Assembly: GCA_963969365.1 (NCBI GenBank) | Contig: OZ017755.1 | Coordinates: 1,178,001 to 1,242,000, forward strand | Direction: 5' to 3' | DNA length: 64,000 nucleotides | Origin: Asterochloris sp. CNOR1 | Lineage: Eukaryota; Chlorophyta; Trebouxiophyceae; Trebouxiales; Trebouxiaceae | Shown here: positions 37,401-50,000 of the stretch, piece after piece | How the letters are laid out: every line of letters starts with the position of its first letter | How positions within the stretch are numbered: position 1 is the stretch's first letter | Translations under genes and position numbers: made by a program | The notes under the pieces: generated by a model | Told to the model about the DNA's origin: nothing | Seen by the model: only the letters and a program-made list of their open reading frames with translations | Databases searched by the model: none

Positions 37401-40400
37401 AGCAAGCCACAGGCACCATACAAGGTCATCAAGGTCAATCTCCCACAAACAAGTACGACGACAAAATGCAGATGACAACCATCGCAAGGATAAAAGCTGC
37501 CACAATGGAAGGCAGCGCAGACTTGGCAAGTTGGGCGGCAGGCAGGCAGGCAGGCAGGCTGGCTGCCCAGTTGCTTTTCTTCAGGTACCCACCACAGATG
37601 TACGCCCCAATGTCGTTGATAATGACCAGAGAGCAGGGCAGGAGGAACCACATGAGCCCGTCGAAGATGTTGCTCACAAAGAAGCTGGAGGGTATGAAGA
37701 CAACCAGCAGGATCATGTGAGTCCAGGCATACTGCCCAAACTGGTATGTGTAGCGCCCCTTCTGCAACTTGAGCACAAATGTGACGAAGCCTGCAGGCAC
37801 AGGCAAGTGGCGGGGGTCTCACTTGTGCAGCTGAGAAGACTAGTCAGACATGAGCTCCTTCCCCAGCCAGGCTGTTACCGTGACAGAGCTGATTGGGAAG
37901 GGAGCATTGAACTATGAAGTGCCACGACGGCGGCAGCAAACAATGATTAATGGCTGTATGAGGGCAGGCTCACAGCAGCAGCTAGAGACAAAGGCAGCAA
38001 AGCGAAGTGGGCAAGCGTGCAGGACGGGCACAGCCCTTCACAGCAGGCAACAGAATTTTCCTTATCAGATGAAGGGCAGGCCCGCTGTGTGCGACACGGC
38101 AGAATGCAGCTCTGATCAACAGGCTGACTGACCTGCGATGTACAGCGTGTATGAGATGAGGGTGTGGCGCCGCAGGATCCAGCCAAACAGGTGGGCTGCA
38201 GTGGCATTGGATGTGATCTCCACAACCAGCTGGTTCTTGACAAACCTGCACACCACAACTGCTTTCAGTGACTGTGCTCAGGTGGCTGGGGCACCTCAGT
38301 CAGTCTGCTGAACAGTGCTGGAAGGCTCAGCCTGTACACAAGCAGCGAGGGGGTCACTGCATCCCTCAGATGGCCGAGTGGTGGCATTGCCATGGGCATG
38401 AACACCCCTCAGCCGGCCTGCGCTGCAGTGCTGAGGCACAAGGGGCAGCAGCTCACACAAACCTGAGGTGCATACCACAGATGGCCATCACACAGCTCTA
38501 CCAAGCAAGGGCTTGCCCCAATCACATCTGGGAAGGTTGTGAGCGCAGATATCAACAACTGAGGGGGCGCCCCACATGTGGCAGGCCATGCAGATGTGCC
38601 AGGCAGAAGCTTCCCCAAGCCACATCCAGGAGGTGGCGACGCTGACAAGGTCCACTGCGGCAGCAGATTGCGCAGCCAGATTTCGACAGGTGGGGGCCAC
38701 GCAACTTTGCTGGGCAGGGGCTCAACCCACACATGGCAGCCATGCGGATGTGCTGTGCATGTACCTGAGGTACATCCAGAAAGTGGCGACGCTGAAGAAG
38801 TACCACTGCTGCGAGGGCAGCAGCTTGGCACGCTCCAGGGGTTTGCGCCCCTCCCGCTCCTCTGCCTCGTCAAAGAACTGCTGCTGCGCCCGCTGGGCCA
38901 GCGCAAAGAGCTCTCTGACCATGAGCCACTGCAGCAGGGAGGGGCAGGAGTTTGACGGGCCAGGGGATGCGGCTGCCTCTTGGGTTGCTGTGGACACTGG
39001 ACCAGCCCCTGATGTAGCGGGTGTGCACGCATGCTCCGTCTAACCACGAGCTACTGCAGCAAAGGATGGCAGCTGCGGGGATGGGGGGGGGGGGGGGGGG
39101 GGACATGACCCTCACAGTGCTGCGCATGCTGGGCCAGCCCAAGAGCTGTCTTGACCACAAGCCGCTGCAGCAGGGGATGACAGGCGTTTCTGTACCCCTC
39201 AAGTCAAGGTGGCTGCTGTGTGCACAGGGCGAGCCCAAGAGCTCCCTGATGATGAGCCACTGCAGCACAGGATGGCAGGGATTGACAGGTTGGCCCTAAG
39301 AGTTGGCTGGTGTGCAGCTCATCAGAGGACTGCTGCTATGTTTGTTGGGTCATGGCAGAGTGCTCTCTGACCATGCTGCTGCAGCACAAAGCCGCAGCCA
39401 CTTCAACCACTAAGGGCTGACCCGATCCTCGCAGTGCTGTGCATGCCTGGGCCAGTCAAGAGCTCTCTGACCATGTCACTGCAGCAGGAGACGGCAGGGG
39501 TGTGTGCAGCTGCTAAGACTGGAGCTTCTGGCCCGCGAGCCACTGCATCGAGGCAGGCATGTTTGTGTCAAAGCAGTCATGAGTGCTGGACACCCATATC
39601 TGTTCCAGGAAGCAGCCATCTCTCAACAGCTTGCCGGGCCATGAGCCACTGCCAGGGGCCCATGTCAGCCTTTTGTCACCAGACATGTGCTCAAAGTAAA
39701 GCACAGAGCTTGCTGCATGCAGTACAAAGCCACAAGTAGCAGGAAGCACAGAGGCAGAGCAGAGCTAGCCAGAATAGCAGGGTGAGGCGCAGCATGTCAC
39801 ATAGATGGGGGCTGGACAGTAGGCACAACTGCTCACACTATGACCACCACAGCAATCCACCGTGTCAAGGCAGGCAGCAACACAGCCCTGGTCCCAGGCA
39901 GAGTCACCCTCACAAGGCTTAGGGAGCCAGCTGCACAGTGTCTTCAGGTGAATTGCTGCCTCCCGCAGTACAGCCTGGGCTCGAGAGTTGTTCTCATGGC
40001 ATGACTTGCTTGCATAGCAGATTGCACAACTCAGGCGCCAGGACCAGTGCTGGGGTGGCTGCGATGCAGCAACGCATGTGCCAACGGAGGAGCTGTGCTG
40101 CGCGCTGCCTGCTTGGAGTGTATGGCCACAGCCACGCATGCTAGCAAAGCACGTTGCCTTATTCAGGCACCTGCCACAGGTCTGTGAGTGGGCTTCGGCT
40201 GCACTGCTGCTTACTTGGATGCCGAAGATCATGAACATGAGCGGCACATGGCCTGCCCATATGAACCCGATGAAGCTGCCAATCAGCACAAGTGTTGACA
40301 CTGTGCGCACGCGAAAGGTTTTCCAGCGTTTGCTCTGTAGGAGGCATGCTGTGCAAGCTCAGGTACTGCAAGTCAGCGCTTGTGTGCAGAAGATTGGCAC

Positions 40401-40614
40401 TACAGCGTGTACCGGCAGGGTGCACTGAATGCAAGCTGCCTGTGTGCTGTATCACCTTGCTGCTGACAAGCTGCTGCTGGGACTGGGCATCTGTAGCATC
40501 AGTGTCAAAGGCTAGGCTGCTGGCACTGCTAGCTCGTGAGTTGCTCGTCAATCTTTCGGCAAGCAGATCGGCTGCAGATAGGCTGTTGCTCAGGGCTGCT
40601 TTGTTGGACTTCAT
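34432..40614 (-). CDS. CDS1: CDP-diacylglycerol synthase (phosphatidate cytidylyltransferase)
   Basis: Nine exons close in phase to 496 residues: 40614-40456, 40334-40215, 38928-38765, 38245-38133, 37790-37593, 36875-36727, 35760-35554, 35054-34905 and 34662-34432. The enzyme makes CDP-diacylglycerol from phosphatidate and CTP in the ER membrane, feeding phosphatidylinositol and phosphatidylglycerol synthesis. Membrane segments include [17 protein letters not shown] and the stretch before [12 protein letters not shown]. The block [13 protein letters not shown] and the family signature running from [19 protein letters not shown] to GGMTDRMD are intact. The N terminus is Ser/Asp-rich and cytosolic-looking. 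An in-frame upstream TTG was rejected in favour of ATG at 40614. Introns 2 and 7 and others hold decayed copies of neighbouring exon ends; intron 2 (1.29 kb) is the extreme case. Confidence 0.93.
35425..35535 (-). repeat. Decayed copy of the end of CDP-DAG synthase exon 35760-35554
   Basis: The exon end encodes [19 protein letters not shown]. The stretch just downstream, in the following intron, still reads [20 protein letters not shown]. The donor side was duplicated, about 105-110 bp from the original. Confidence 0.78.
36328..36390 (-). repeat. Decayed copy of the end of CDP-DAG synthase exon 36875-36727
   Basis: On the + strand cagattgcccagttgaagcg and atcagccacc parallel cagatcatccacttgaagcg and agagccacc at 36738-36770. 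It lies in the following intron about 400 bp away. Confidence 0.6.
37537..37559. repeat. GGCA microsatellite
   Basis: About five and a half tandem ggca units lie within a CDP-DAG synthase intron. Confidence 0.85.
38590..38690 (-). repeat. Decayed copy of the end of CDP-DAG synthase exon 38928-38765
   Basis: On the + strand, 38620-38670 has catccaggaggtggcgacgc followed by tgacaaggtccactg. This parallels catccagaaagtggcgacgc and tgaagaagtaccactg at 38773-38810. The flanking cagatgtg against cggatgtg sequence is also shared. It is a donor-side duplicate in the following intron. Confidence 0.72.
38960..39680 (-). repeat. Expanded array of decayed copies of the start of CDP-DAG synthase exon 38928-38765
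   Basis: The real exon start on the + strand is agctctctgaccatgagcc followed by actgcagcag. Recognisable copies with the same order lie near 39035, 39140, 39240, 39358, 39460, 39530 and 39635, spaced roughly 75-120 bp. Several translate to relatives of [12 protein letters not shown], such as [10 protein letters not shown]. The array fills most of the upstream intron and explains its size. It also holds a 20-G run. Confidence 0.75.
39083..39102. repeat. Poly-G run of 20
   Basis: Twenty consecutive G on the + strand (C on the coding strand) lie inside the exon-copy array. The length may be unstable or affected by sequencing. Confidence 0.9.
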
Positions 40615-41082
40615 GCAGACTGGGATCGCCAAAAGTGCCTGGAGCTCAGCCTGTTTCCATCCAGTGCATGCAACATGAATGCACTCTCAGCCCGCTGCCT
40701 CTTGGAGGAGTGAGCAACACAGCATGGGCAAGCAGAGCAAGGTTTACATTTGCCTTCTATGCTTGCATGCAGAAAGTTTGCAGTAGTTGCAATCAACTAG
40801 GCCTCTCGTGTCTTGTTTGTGAAGGCTGCAGCACCATTAGCAGACTGTGGATGACCGCTGAGGAGTGAATACACAGCATCAACTGGAGTCAGGACTTGCT
40901 TTCAAACTCAGATGTCATGACTTTGCGAGGACATTGAACTGTCCCTACGTCAACTCTTGCTGTGATGCAGTCTCAGTAAGTCTAATGTCATGCAGAGAAA
41001 GCAATACTACAAGTTATGTTCATACGGTTGGCAAAAAACAGATGCACCTGCGAATCAGCTGTTCTGCTGCGCTGCTAGGCAG
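40615..41082. promoter_or_regulatory. CDP-DAG synthase promoter and 3' end of the coiled-coil gene
   Basis: The stretch lies between the CDP-DAG synthase start (reading left) and the stop of the next - strand gene at 41083. It is AT-richer than exons. No gene or specific element was recognised. Confidence 0.5.
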
Positions 41083-44000
41083 CTACACCAATCTTCCAGT
41101 GGCAATGACTTCGCTGTACCACTCCTGTAGCCTCCGGTAGGCCACGATGGACAGCATCTGCAGGGGGTGCAGGGAGCCATGAAGGTCACCTTGCAGCGCC
41201 AGCTTGTCGCAGAACTGCTTGACAGCGCTTTAATGGGCTGCTGCTGCTGAGCTCACTTGTGAAGGCAGCCAGAGCTTGATGCTCCCATCTGCATCAACAA
41301 AACTTTAAAGGACAGCCTCCATGAACAAGTGGATGAGTGACCCCCCTGCTGCCGACAATCCAAACATTGAGGCACAGACGTGAGGCAAGAGGCAGCGTGA
41401 AAGTTACCGCAGGACCGACCGCAGTCCACAGCAACAAGCATTACCTTGCTCGCCGTTGGCTGCCTTGGATTCAGGCGCGAGGGGTGGGTGAGCTTGATGG
41501 CCGACCGGAACAGCTCAGTGCTGTCCTTGGAGGTCACTGTGGCTCCAAAATTGTCAAAGCCCAACTCCCGCATGAACCCTGCCACATCATTGCCCTGTCC
41601 CCCAGCATGCCTCTCATAGGCCGCCTTCACCTGCAATACAACTTAAGATGCAAACTTGCAAGCAATGACGATGCCCTGCCATTTTGGCAACGCTGCCTTC
41701 AACTGCAGCAAGAGTGTAACTGCGCCATGCTTGACACATCACTGCCGTGCCGTCCTGCATGAATCCCACAGGCCGCCTTCGTCTGCACAGAATGGAGGTG
41801 CAGCTGCCTGCAAAACAGAACAAACCCCCAAAAACGGTAGCAGTTGCAGCATTGCCTTGCATGGCCCCCGCAGGTAGCGTCAGTGAGGGCTGCAAGGTGC
41901 GCAGGGCACGCCCTAGCCCACACACAGACGTCAGCATCCACTTATGCCCATGCAAATGTGTGCTTGCAGTCAGATGCCAGGCCCGCCAGCGTGAGAGCGG
42001 GGCTCAGCAGCCTCAGCACGCATAGTGGCATGCAGCGCAGCAGCAGGTCCTGCTACATAGAAGCCTGTCTGCTGCCAGAGATTGATGTTGCTCACCTGCT
42101 CCTCAACTTGCACTGCTGCCTGATCTGCGGCCCCGCGAGAAGAACCAGTCTCCTGCACGCCGAGAATGCAGTGTGTAATGGTTGATGGGAAGATACTATG
42201 GCTACATAAAACCCATGACTGAAATTGCTACAACACCAGAGCCAGATCCTTAAGCTGCCTATGCAGTGTGGCTGATCAGCTAGGGGCCACAGCATTCATG
42301 CTGGCCACACGAACCTCAGACACAGCCTCACTGACCTGCATGAAAGATGACACCAGCGCAGTCTTCATGGTGCTGAGGCTGGCTGGGCCCACACTGGGAG
42401 CACTGCTGGCCACGCTGCTGGCGCTGGCATTGCTGTCTGAGCGGTGCAGCCCTGGAGCAGTCGGTGGCATGCCCTGGCGGCTGAGGGCCGCACTGGTGGG
42501 GGGGACCACCCGCCTGAAGCTGGGCTGCCGGGGGGTGGCGGGAGGTGTCGTGATGCCAGCAGCTTGACTTCCTGGGGCAGCAGCACCACTTCAGTCCAGT
42601 AAACAACAACAAAACCACACATTCGTGAAGCAAGGCCTGTCTGTGGCAGTGCTGGGTGCAGTCTGCCGCTGGAAACTGTGCGTTTTGGCAGGGCATGCAC
42701 CACACGCAGGGGCAGCCCTGCCAGCCCTGCCAGCCCTGCCAGGAGTTATGACTGAGTCCTTCCTTATCTGGTGGGTTGCGAGAAGCACGTGATCAGCACA
42801 GCGCATGAGCATTCACCGGGGCCACGAGCAGTCGAGGATGGCTGCTGTGCTGGCTGACGGGGTGGGTCCACGCCGGTGGCAGCTGGTGTCGGTGCAGGGA
42901 CGCCGTGTGGAGACGGTGTCCGTTGCCCAGGCGCGCGCGGCGGCTGCACACAAGACAAATTGAGGCAGTCAGTCGGCTGCACCTTTGCAGTCCGATGCAG
43001 GAGAATCTGGCGGGCCCAGCTTTGCCATTACCATCTGTGTAAAGGGGGATGCAACTGCAGGGTCCAGCACATGTGTTGACGGCGAGGTGCATTACAAGCT
43101 TTGAAGCAAGGACAGACTGCAGGGCAAACCAAGGAAAATAAAAGCCTGCAGCCCTGGCAGCTGCAGATATGTTTTGAGGGCATTGTAGGGCACGCACCTG
43201 CTCCTGAGACTGGCGCTGGTCAGGGGTGGGGGGTCCCTGCACCAATAAGGAATGTCCAGAGTCAATCTGCAAGCCTTCAAAGCTTGACAGCAAGCCAAAC
43301 AAGCTCACTGGCACGCCAGCGCTGCTGAGGATGCCAGAATAGCCTTCTCAACATGGATAGTGCTTTGCCGTGTGAAATGCTGACGTAGCCCTCGCCACAG
43401 AGCACAGAACGCATGCAATACTACTGCCTAGAGCGGCTGTTGGTCAGGTCTGTCTTCAACCCCGAAACACCGGCCATGCCAGCAAACTAGCCCAGACTGA
43501 GCTGCAATTTGGCAGCGCTGCTAGGCAGTCTGGGCGTCAGGGCAGCAGAGCCAGTCACCTGTGGCCTGTGCTGAGAAGGCAGCGGCGAGGCTGCCCGTCT
43601 GCGCGGCGACATTGGGGACAGCCCGCGCCGCGGGCTCTTATTGGGCTGAGGGCTGCGGTCTCTGTCCATGCTTGCAGCATGCTGCAGCGTTCGGTGCAGC
43701 TGACGTATGCTGTCAGCCGCCTGCATGCATAGAGTTATTTTCGAGAGAAGTTTGCAGGTGAAGCCCATCTGCAGGCGGATGCACTGCTTGCATGTTTCTG
43801 GTCAGCGCAAGTCACCAGTGCTGCAGGAGCCAGCTTGCATAGGGTGGCCTGCCTAGGCTGCCTGCAGCAGAAGCTGTTGGCAGGCAACGTGCCATCCAGT
43901 GAGGCCAGCCTTATCCCGTCTGGCACCTGCAGGACTCTGGCAATGCAGTTCCTGTAGCCTGCTGCAAGCCACGGCTGCAATGTTGAGGGCAGCAAGCTTC

Positions 44001-47000
44001 CCACAGTCCACAGTGCTCAAGCCATGCTTGTCTAACTCCCCTGCAGCCTGCTGCAATCAGCAATTGATGATGCTTGACAGGCATGTAGGACATAGCTGCA
44101 GACCTCGTCTGGATAACCTTGTGGCATAAGCTGACAGAGCCTTGCCAACAGCATTCAATGTTTACCTTGGTGAGACCTGTGGAAGGCAGGCCAAACATAG
44201 CTCCCGACACTCAGTCAGACCTGGCAAAACCTCGGCATACAGCACAGCCTGCATCCCAAAGCTGTTGCCATGTAACGTATGCCAATTGCATGCCTCACCC
44301 GGAACCCCTTGCAGCCAAGGTTGACACGTTCTGTCTGCCTCACCTGCAGCCTGCTGCGAGCAATGTCCTCCTTAGTAGGGCCATCCTGCACAGCTGACCG
44401 CCGCGGCGACATGTTGCCGCTGGGTGCTTGCCGAGGGCTGCTGGGTGCCCGCATGGGCGAGAGGTTGCCACTGCCCCGCCGGGAGTGAGAGGCGGGGACA
44501 GCGCCAGCAGGCAGGCGGGCTGACTTCAGGAAGGGGCCTGCCAGCCTGCCACTGCCTTGGGGTGAGGCCAGCGCCTCACCAACCTGGCCGTTGCTGCCTG
44601 CGCTCCCCCTCGGCGCAAGGGAGTTGTCAGCAAAGGTCCCCGACCGGCGCCGTTCAGGCCGCGGCGAAACAGGAGCTGCTCCAGCCGCCCCTGGCATCTG
44701 CTCCTGAGCGCCAGGCCGCGATGTGACCGGCTGCTGCACGTGGACCGCGCTGCCTGCACCCCGCTGCGAGGCTGGCTGCTGCAAGTGGTCAGCCTCGCCC
44801 AAAGCCAGCTGCGTCAGAGCACTGCCTAGAGGGCCACCCATGGACAGGACCTCTGGCTCGGCCTGCAGAGCATCCTGCCTGCTTGCCTGGCCACGCTGTA
44901 GGCCCTGACCGGCAGGTGCTGCGCCCCTGCTGACTCCGCCCACCGCTGCAGCTGCCATAGCAACAGATCGCCCCATCAGTGCAGGCCCAGCAGCAAACAG
45001 TCCCCCACTGCCCTCTTGGCGGCCGCCCTGGGCGGCCAAGGCTCCACCACCACTGCCCGCAACAGCAGTATCAGGTCCAGCAGCACCAACAGCAGGCTCA
45101 GCGCCCTGCACGCTGCTGCCCCTGCCTCTGTGTGCTGCTGTGGCTGCCTCCGCAGCTGCATCCCACTGCTGCTGCTGCTTGGCATTGCTCATCCACCGCG
45201 GGCTGTGGGCCCCAGTGATAGGTGAGTGGCTGCGCATGAAGGTGCGCAGGCTGGTCTCACGGTTCAGGGACTGCGCCAGCCTGGCTCCCTCCTCGCTGCT
45301 GGCGCTTGTGCTCAGGCCTCCCCCAGCGGCCTGCTGCTGCGCCCCTGAGCCTGCTGCCTGCCTGGTCTGCCCCTCACTGATGGTGCCTGTGCCTGTACCT
45401 GTGCCTCTGCTTGCGCCTGCGCCTGTGGTGACAGCTCCCTGCTGCCCTGTGCCCCGCCCTGCAAGCGGCGGCCGTGCCCCATGCCCAGCAGGCGTCACAT
45501 AGGTGTCATGCAGCTCCATGCTGCCAAAGCCCCCCCGATCCAAGGCAGCTGAGGCCTTGTCCGGCCTGGCTCCAGCAGCTGGCCTGGCCTGTGCAGCTGA
45601 GGCACCAGCAGGGCCTGCACTGCTGGCAGCCGCAGCTCCAGCACTGCCCAGCGATGCGTTACTGGGGCCTGCGCTCTCAGGCGGCTGCTGCTGCTGCTGA
45701 AGGCGCTGCAGGGCGGCAGCCTCCCTCTGCTCCAGAGCACGGGCCACAGCTGTGGCTCGCTCGTCTCCAGGGCCAGCAGCACCCTCCCCTGCAGCAGGGC
45801 AGCATGTTGAGCATGATCTGCTGCAGAAGCAGCCTATTCATCCCGGGTGCAGCAGGGGCCTAGCCTCAGCCTGGATCGGTAGACACGTTCGTGCAGACCT
45901 GAGGGTTCGCAGGCTGGCGCAATGCACGACGGACGCTTGCAAGGTGCAGCAGCGCTCTCCCCTACAGCAAACCGTCTACGGAGATGACTTAGGCAGGTGC
46001 ACCGCCGCAAGAGCGCAAGGGTGGCTTTATGGCAGGGACTCCAACATAGGAATTGTCTACAAGTCAGCCAGGTGTTGTACAACGACCTAAGCAGCATTTG
46101 GACTGCAGAGCCCATGCATCTGGTCAACCCGGCTACAGCATGCAATGCTGCTGACAGCACTACCATGTCGCCTGACGCAGTGTGAGCCCGTCAGCCCCTT
46201 TCAAGCACATGGCCAATGGATACATAGCCTAGGAAGCCCACAACATGCAAAGACCTATTCTAATGGAGCTAAAGACTGCTGCCAAAGACTGCCATGTGCT
46301 GTGTGCAGCGCTCACTGAGTGTAACAGGCTGCTCCACCCTGGCACGCTGTGCATCCCTTGTCATCATGGCATAGAGCTCTCCAGGCAACCCCATGCATGC
46401 AGATTCCAGCGTTTTCCAACACTGACGGCGCCCACCCAGTGCAGAGGCCTGCTCCATCCTGGCACGCTGCGCATCCTGCGTCATCTTGGCATATCGCTCA
46501 GCCAGGCGGGCCTTGGCCCGGGCGTAGGCTGCCATGCCCTCGCCACCAGCTGCAGTGGCAGCCCGGGCTATGCTGTTGGCAGACTCCACAGACCCCAGGC
46601 TGGAGCTCTTCTCCCTGTCCAGCTCTGCAGTGCAGGCAGGACAGTTCTACTAGGCTGCAGCTGCAATGCTGGCTGTGCTGTTGGCAGACAGTCCCCGGGC
46701 TGGAGCACCTTTGCCGGCCGGGATGCGGGCTAGCCCAGCTGTGCACAGGCAGGAAGGACAGTTGGTGATCAGAGCAAGCACAACAGCATGTGAACAGAGC
46801 AAGCAGGCCAGCCCGGTGTTGTGGACAACAAGCAGCACAGCTCATGCACAGAGGAGGCAAGTGCATGACCAAGGACTGCTCTCACAGGTTGTCTTGTATC
46901 TCAGGGCCAGATATGCACAGGCAGCGGTGTGTGACTCCATCAGGGAGGCCACGAAAAGGAGACACATATGCAGCAAAAGCCAGATGGCACAATTCTGATA

Positions 47001-50000
47001 ACAGGGCCCAGCCATACATGGAACAACAGCAGCTGTCTGACCTTGTGGCGCTCCGCCCAGGCTCTGGCTCCGACCATGCTGCTTCCTGCTATCAGCATCA
47101 ACAGGACCCGCCTGGCCAACATCAGCAGCAGCTGGGTCCCCAACACTCTGGCTCCTGCCATGCTGTCTGCCAGACCCACTTCGGCCCTCCACACCCACTG
47201 GTGTCCCACTGCCCTGGGCCTGGTTTCTGTGGACATCCGCATCAAACCCATCACTGCCTCTCAGCTGGGCTGCTTGACCGGTTGCAGCAGCCATAGAGCT
47301 GTCTGCCGCCCTGCCTGCCTCCTCAGCGCCAGCCAGAGCGTGCTCCAGCACCAGGGCCGCAGCATCGGCGTCGATGGCTCCACTGGCGCCAATGCTGGAC
47401 TGTCGGCTGGACTGCATGCGCTGCTGATGCTGCTTCAGCTGGCGGGCTGCCTCCGCCTGCAGCTTGGCATGGCGGCTGGCAGTGTCGGGTGCTGCCAGGC
47501 TGGCGCTGCGCACCTGAAGGGACAGTTGCGACTTTAGACAGAACGGCAGGATGAGCTTGCCTTGGGCTACGACAGATCTGCATGGCGTCCAGCAGATGCG
47601 GGGCAGCTGCTGCAGGCACACAGCCACAGTTTTCACATGTGCCCTGCAGAAAGCACAGATGGGCTGCCAGCCTTGCGTTGTGCACCAGCACAAGCAGCCT
47701 CCAAGTCAGCATGATGCGTACAGGGTCGGGTGGCAACTCTGCTTGGCATCTGACTGTGCCAGAAGATGCCCAGGATATGCTGCGTACCTGCAGGGCACCA
47801 TCTGCACAATGCCAGTCACCAAATCGGATCCCTGCCCAATGACTGCCCTGGACTCTCTGCTCACCTGAATCTCAGCCTGGCCACGCCGCTTGGCCATCTC
47901 ATCGCTCATGGCCAGATCGCGGCTGGCGGTGCGAGGCGTCACAGGCCTGGGGGCCGGCAGCAGCGGCTTCAGCGCCTGCCCATGCGGCGGGCTGCTGTCC
48001 GGCCCAAAGGCCTGCTCAAATATGTCGACCTCCACACTCTCCGTGCGCACTGGCAGGGCGGCATTGATCAGGCGCTCACTGAGTGCTGAGTGGTCTGCCA
48101 CCATAGATTCCAAGCTGCACATCAACAAGTCTGCATCGTTGGCCTGCATTTGAGCCTGCATGGTGGGCCCCTGTCAATGTCCAGGGCTGTATGCATGCTC
48201 TGCCATCGGCAGACCGCAAGCGGCACCACATTGGCAGCAGTGGGTGGGGTTCTGCAGCCCCAGGCTCAGCTGCTCAGCAATGACAACTTGCACTCCAAGA
48301 CAGGCTGCGCACCCATGGCAGTCCCGACAGCACCCACGGGCTGCTCTCTGGAGAGCAGCCCCATCCTGAGGCGTGCATGCTCCATGGGGCGCGCAGTTGT
48401 GCTGCAACTCCCAAGACAGGCTGGCACACCATGCTACCAGCAGCAAACAGGTGCCCAGGCCCCTCACCTCTGGCTGAGCGCCTTGTTGTCGCGCATGAGC
48501 CGCCTGTTCTCGTCCGTGAGCTGTGCCACCAGATGCAGACTGCAGCACGCAAAGCAGGGTGAGATAGGGTGCAGTCCAATATGGGGTGCAAGAGGTTGCA
48601 TGCAGCTGGTGCATCTACAGAGGTCACTCCGTGTGAAGCTCTCTTGTTGACAAGTACCTACAAGCAGTTGCGCACTGACACTAACAGGTGTCTTCGCAGG
48701 CAGACACACAAGCTTGTGGCTGGCTCAATAGTCAGGCTTGTTACAGACTGACCTGCTCTGCAGGCGCTTCAGCTCCTCAATGAGAGTGGCATTCTCCTTG
48801 GACAGGGCCTGGATGCGCTCTGCTTGCACCTGCAGCCAAGCAAGCTTTTGATCTGCCTTGCGTGAGCACTACCCTGAGGTTGTCTGCCTGCAGGCCCTTT
48901 CACTCCAGCCATAGTGTCAGCCCACAGGTTTGGACAGTTTCCTTGCCTCAGCTGGCATTGGAGCCTGCTGCATGCTGCATGAATGCAGTCCTGCAGCCTG
49001 CAGAGCAGCAGGCAAGTGTCCCTGCAGCGAGGTGTGAGTGACCTCGTGAGGCATTGGAATGTACCCTGGGAGCGCGCTGGGAGCGCATGGCCCACCGCAT
49101 TGGGCGTGAAAACACAGCCTCACCTGGCGCTGGTGCTCAAGCTCCTTGACTGCTCCAGCTGCCTTGGAAGCTGCAGCCTGCGCAGTTGCCAGGGCCTGAG
49201 CAGCTGACAGGCCACTGCCAGCCCCGCCGCTGCCCTCCCTAGATGGCGCCGCCTGTGGGGCCTCTGCTTGTGCCGGCGGCACCACACCCAGTGGGTTGAT
49301 GGTGGACCCTGAGGCCGGCTGCCAAGGCAGAGCCCCGGGGTCTGCCCGGCGCGCGGGCTGCTGCACCTGCAACAGGCGCTATCTGTGAGGTGCAGGCAGT
49401 AAGGGGCCGCAAATAAATTTGGCATTGTGACAACTGGGCAGGTTAGAAGAGTCAGCCGTGTCATTGGCCACTGTGCTTTTGACAGGCGCATGTGCATGGG
49501 CTTGAGTGGTCCCACGGCAAATGGAAAAAAGCAAGGAAATTAAGGTTCAAGCCTTTAGCTGGGCTCATGCACCTGCAATGTGCACTTGTCACACAGCTAA
49601 CCAGTGGCGATAGCTTTGCATGAACACTGTTGGGAGAGGGGCAACAGTTGCTAACTAAGGCAAGATCTCACGGAACTCAGTCATCCAGATTTGACAGCAA
49701 ACTCAGGTAAAGACTGCACCTGTGCCTGCATCTGTGGCTCCGTGAGGCTGTGGCTGCGCTGGGAGTTCAGCCCTCCCCCGCTGCTTGTACTGCTGGCCCG
49801 CTCTGCTGTGCCGCTTGTGAAGGAGTCCTCTGCCAGGAAGGCAGGGTTGATCACGCCCAAAATGCTACCTGACATGCTGCTGCGCCTGCAGGGGGCCAAT
49901 TTGTTCTGAGGACATGCCTGTTGTAAAGCCTATTGCTGCATCAACAGCTGCTTGGCCTCTGGTGGCACAGGCTCGCCACCAGTGCAATGGCAGCTGCAAT

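Noticed and set aside
38960-39680. CRISPR-like or minisatellite array
   Set aside because: Units are too diverged and irregular for CRISPR, the genome is eukaryotic, and the units derive from the adjacent exon.
40615-40632. N-terminal extension of CDP-DAG synthase to 40632
   Set aside because: The codon at 40632 is TTG. The first ATG in frame is at 40614.
44215-45747. 510-codon stand-alone gene on the - strand
   Set aside because: The frame begins and ends at good splice sites (acceptor near 45790, donor near 44350) and is low-complexity. It is better read as one long exon of the coiled-coil gene.
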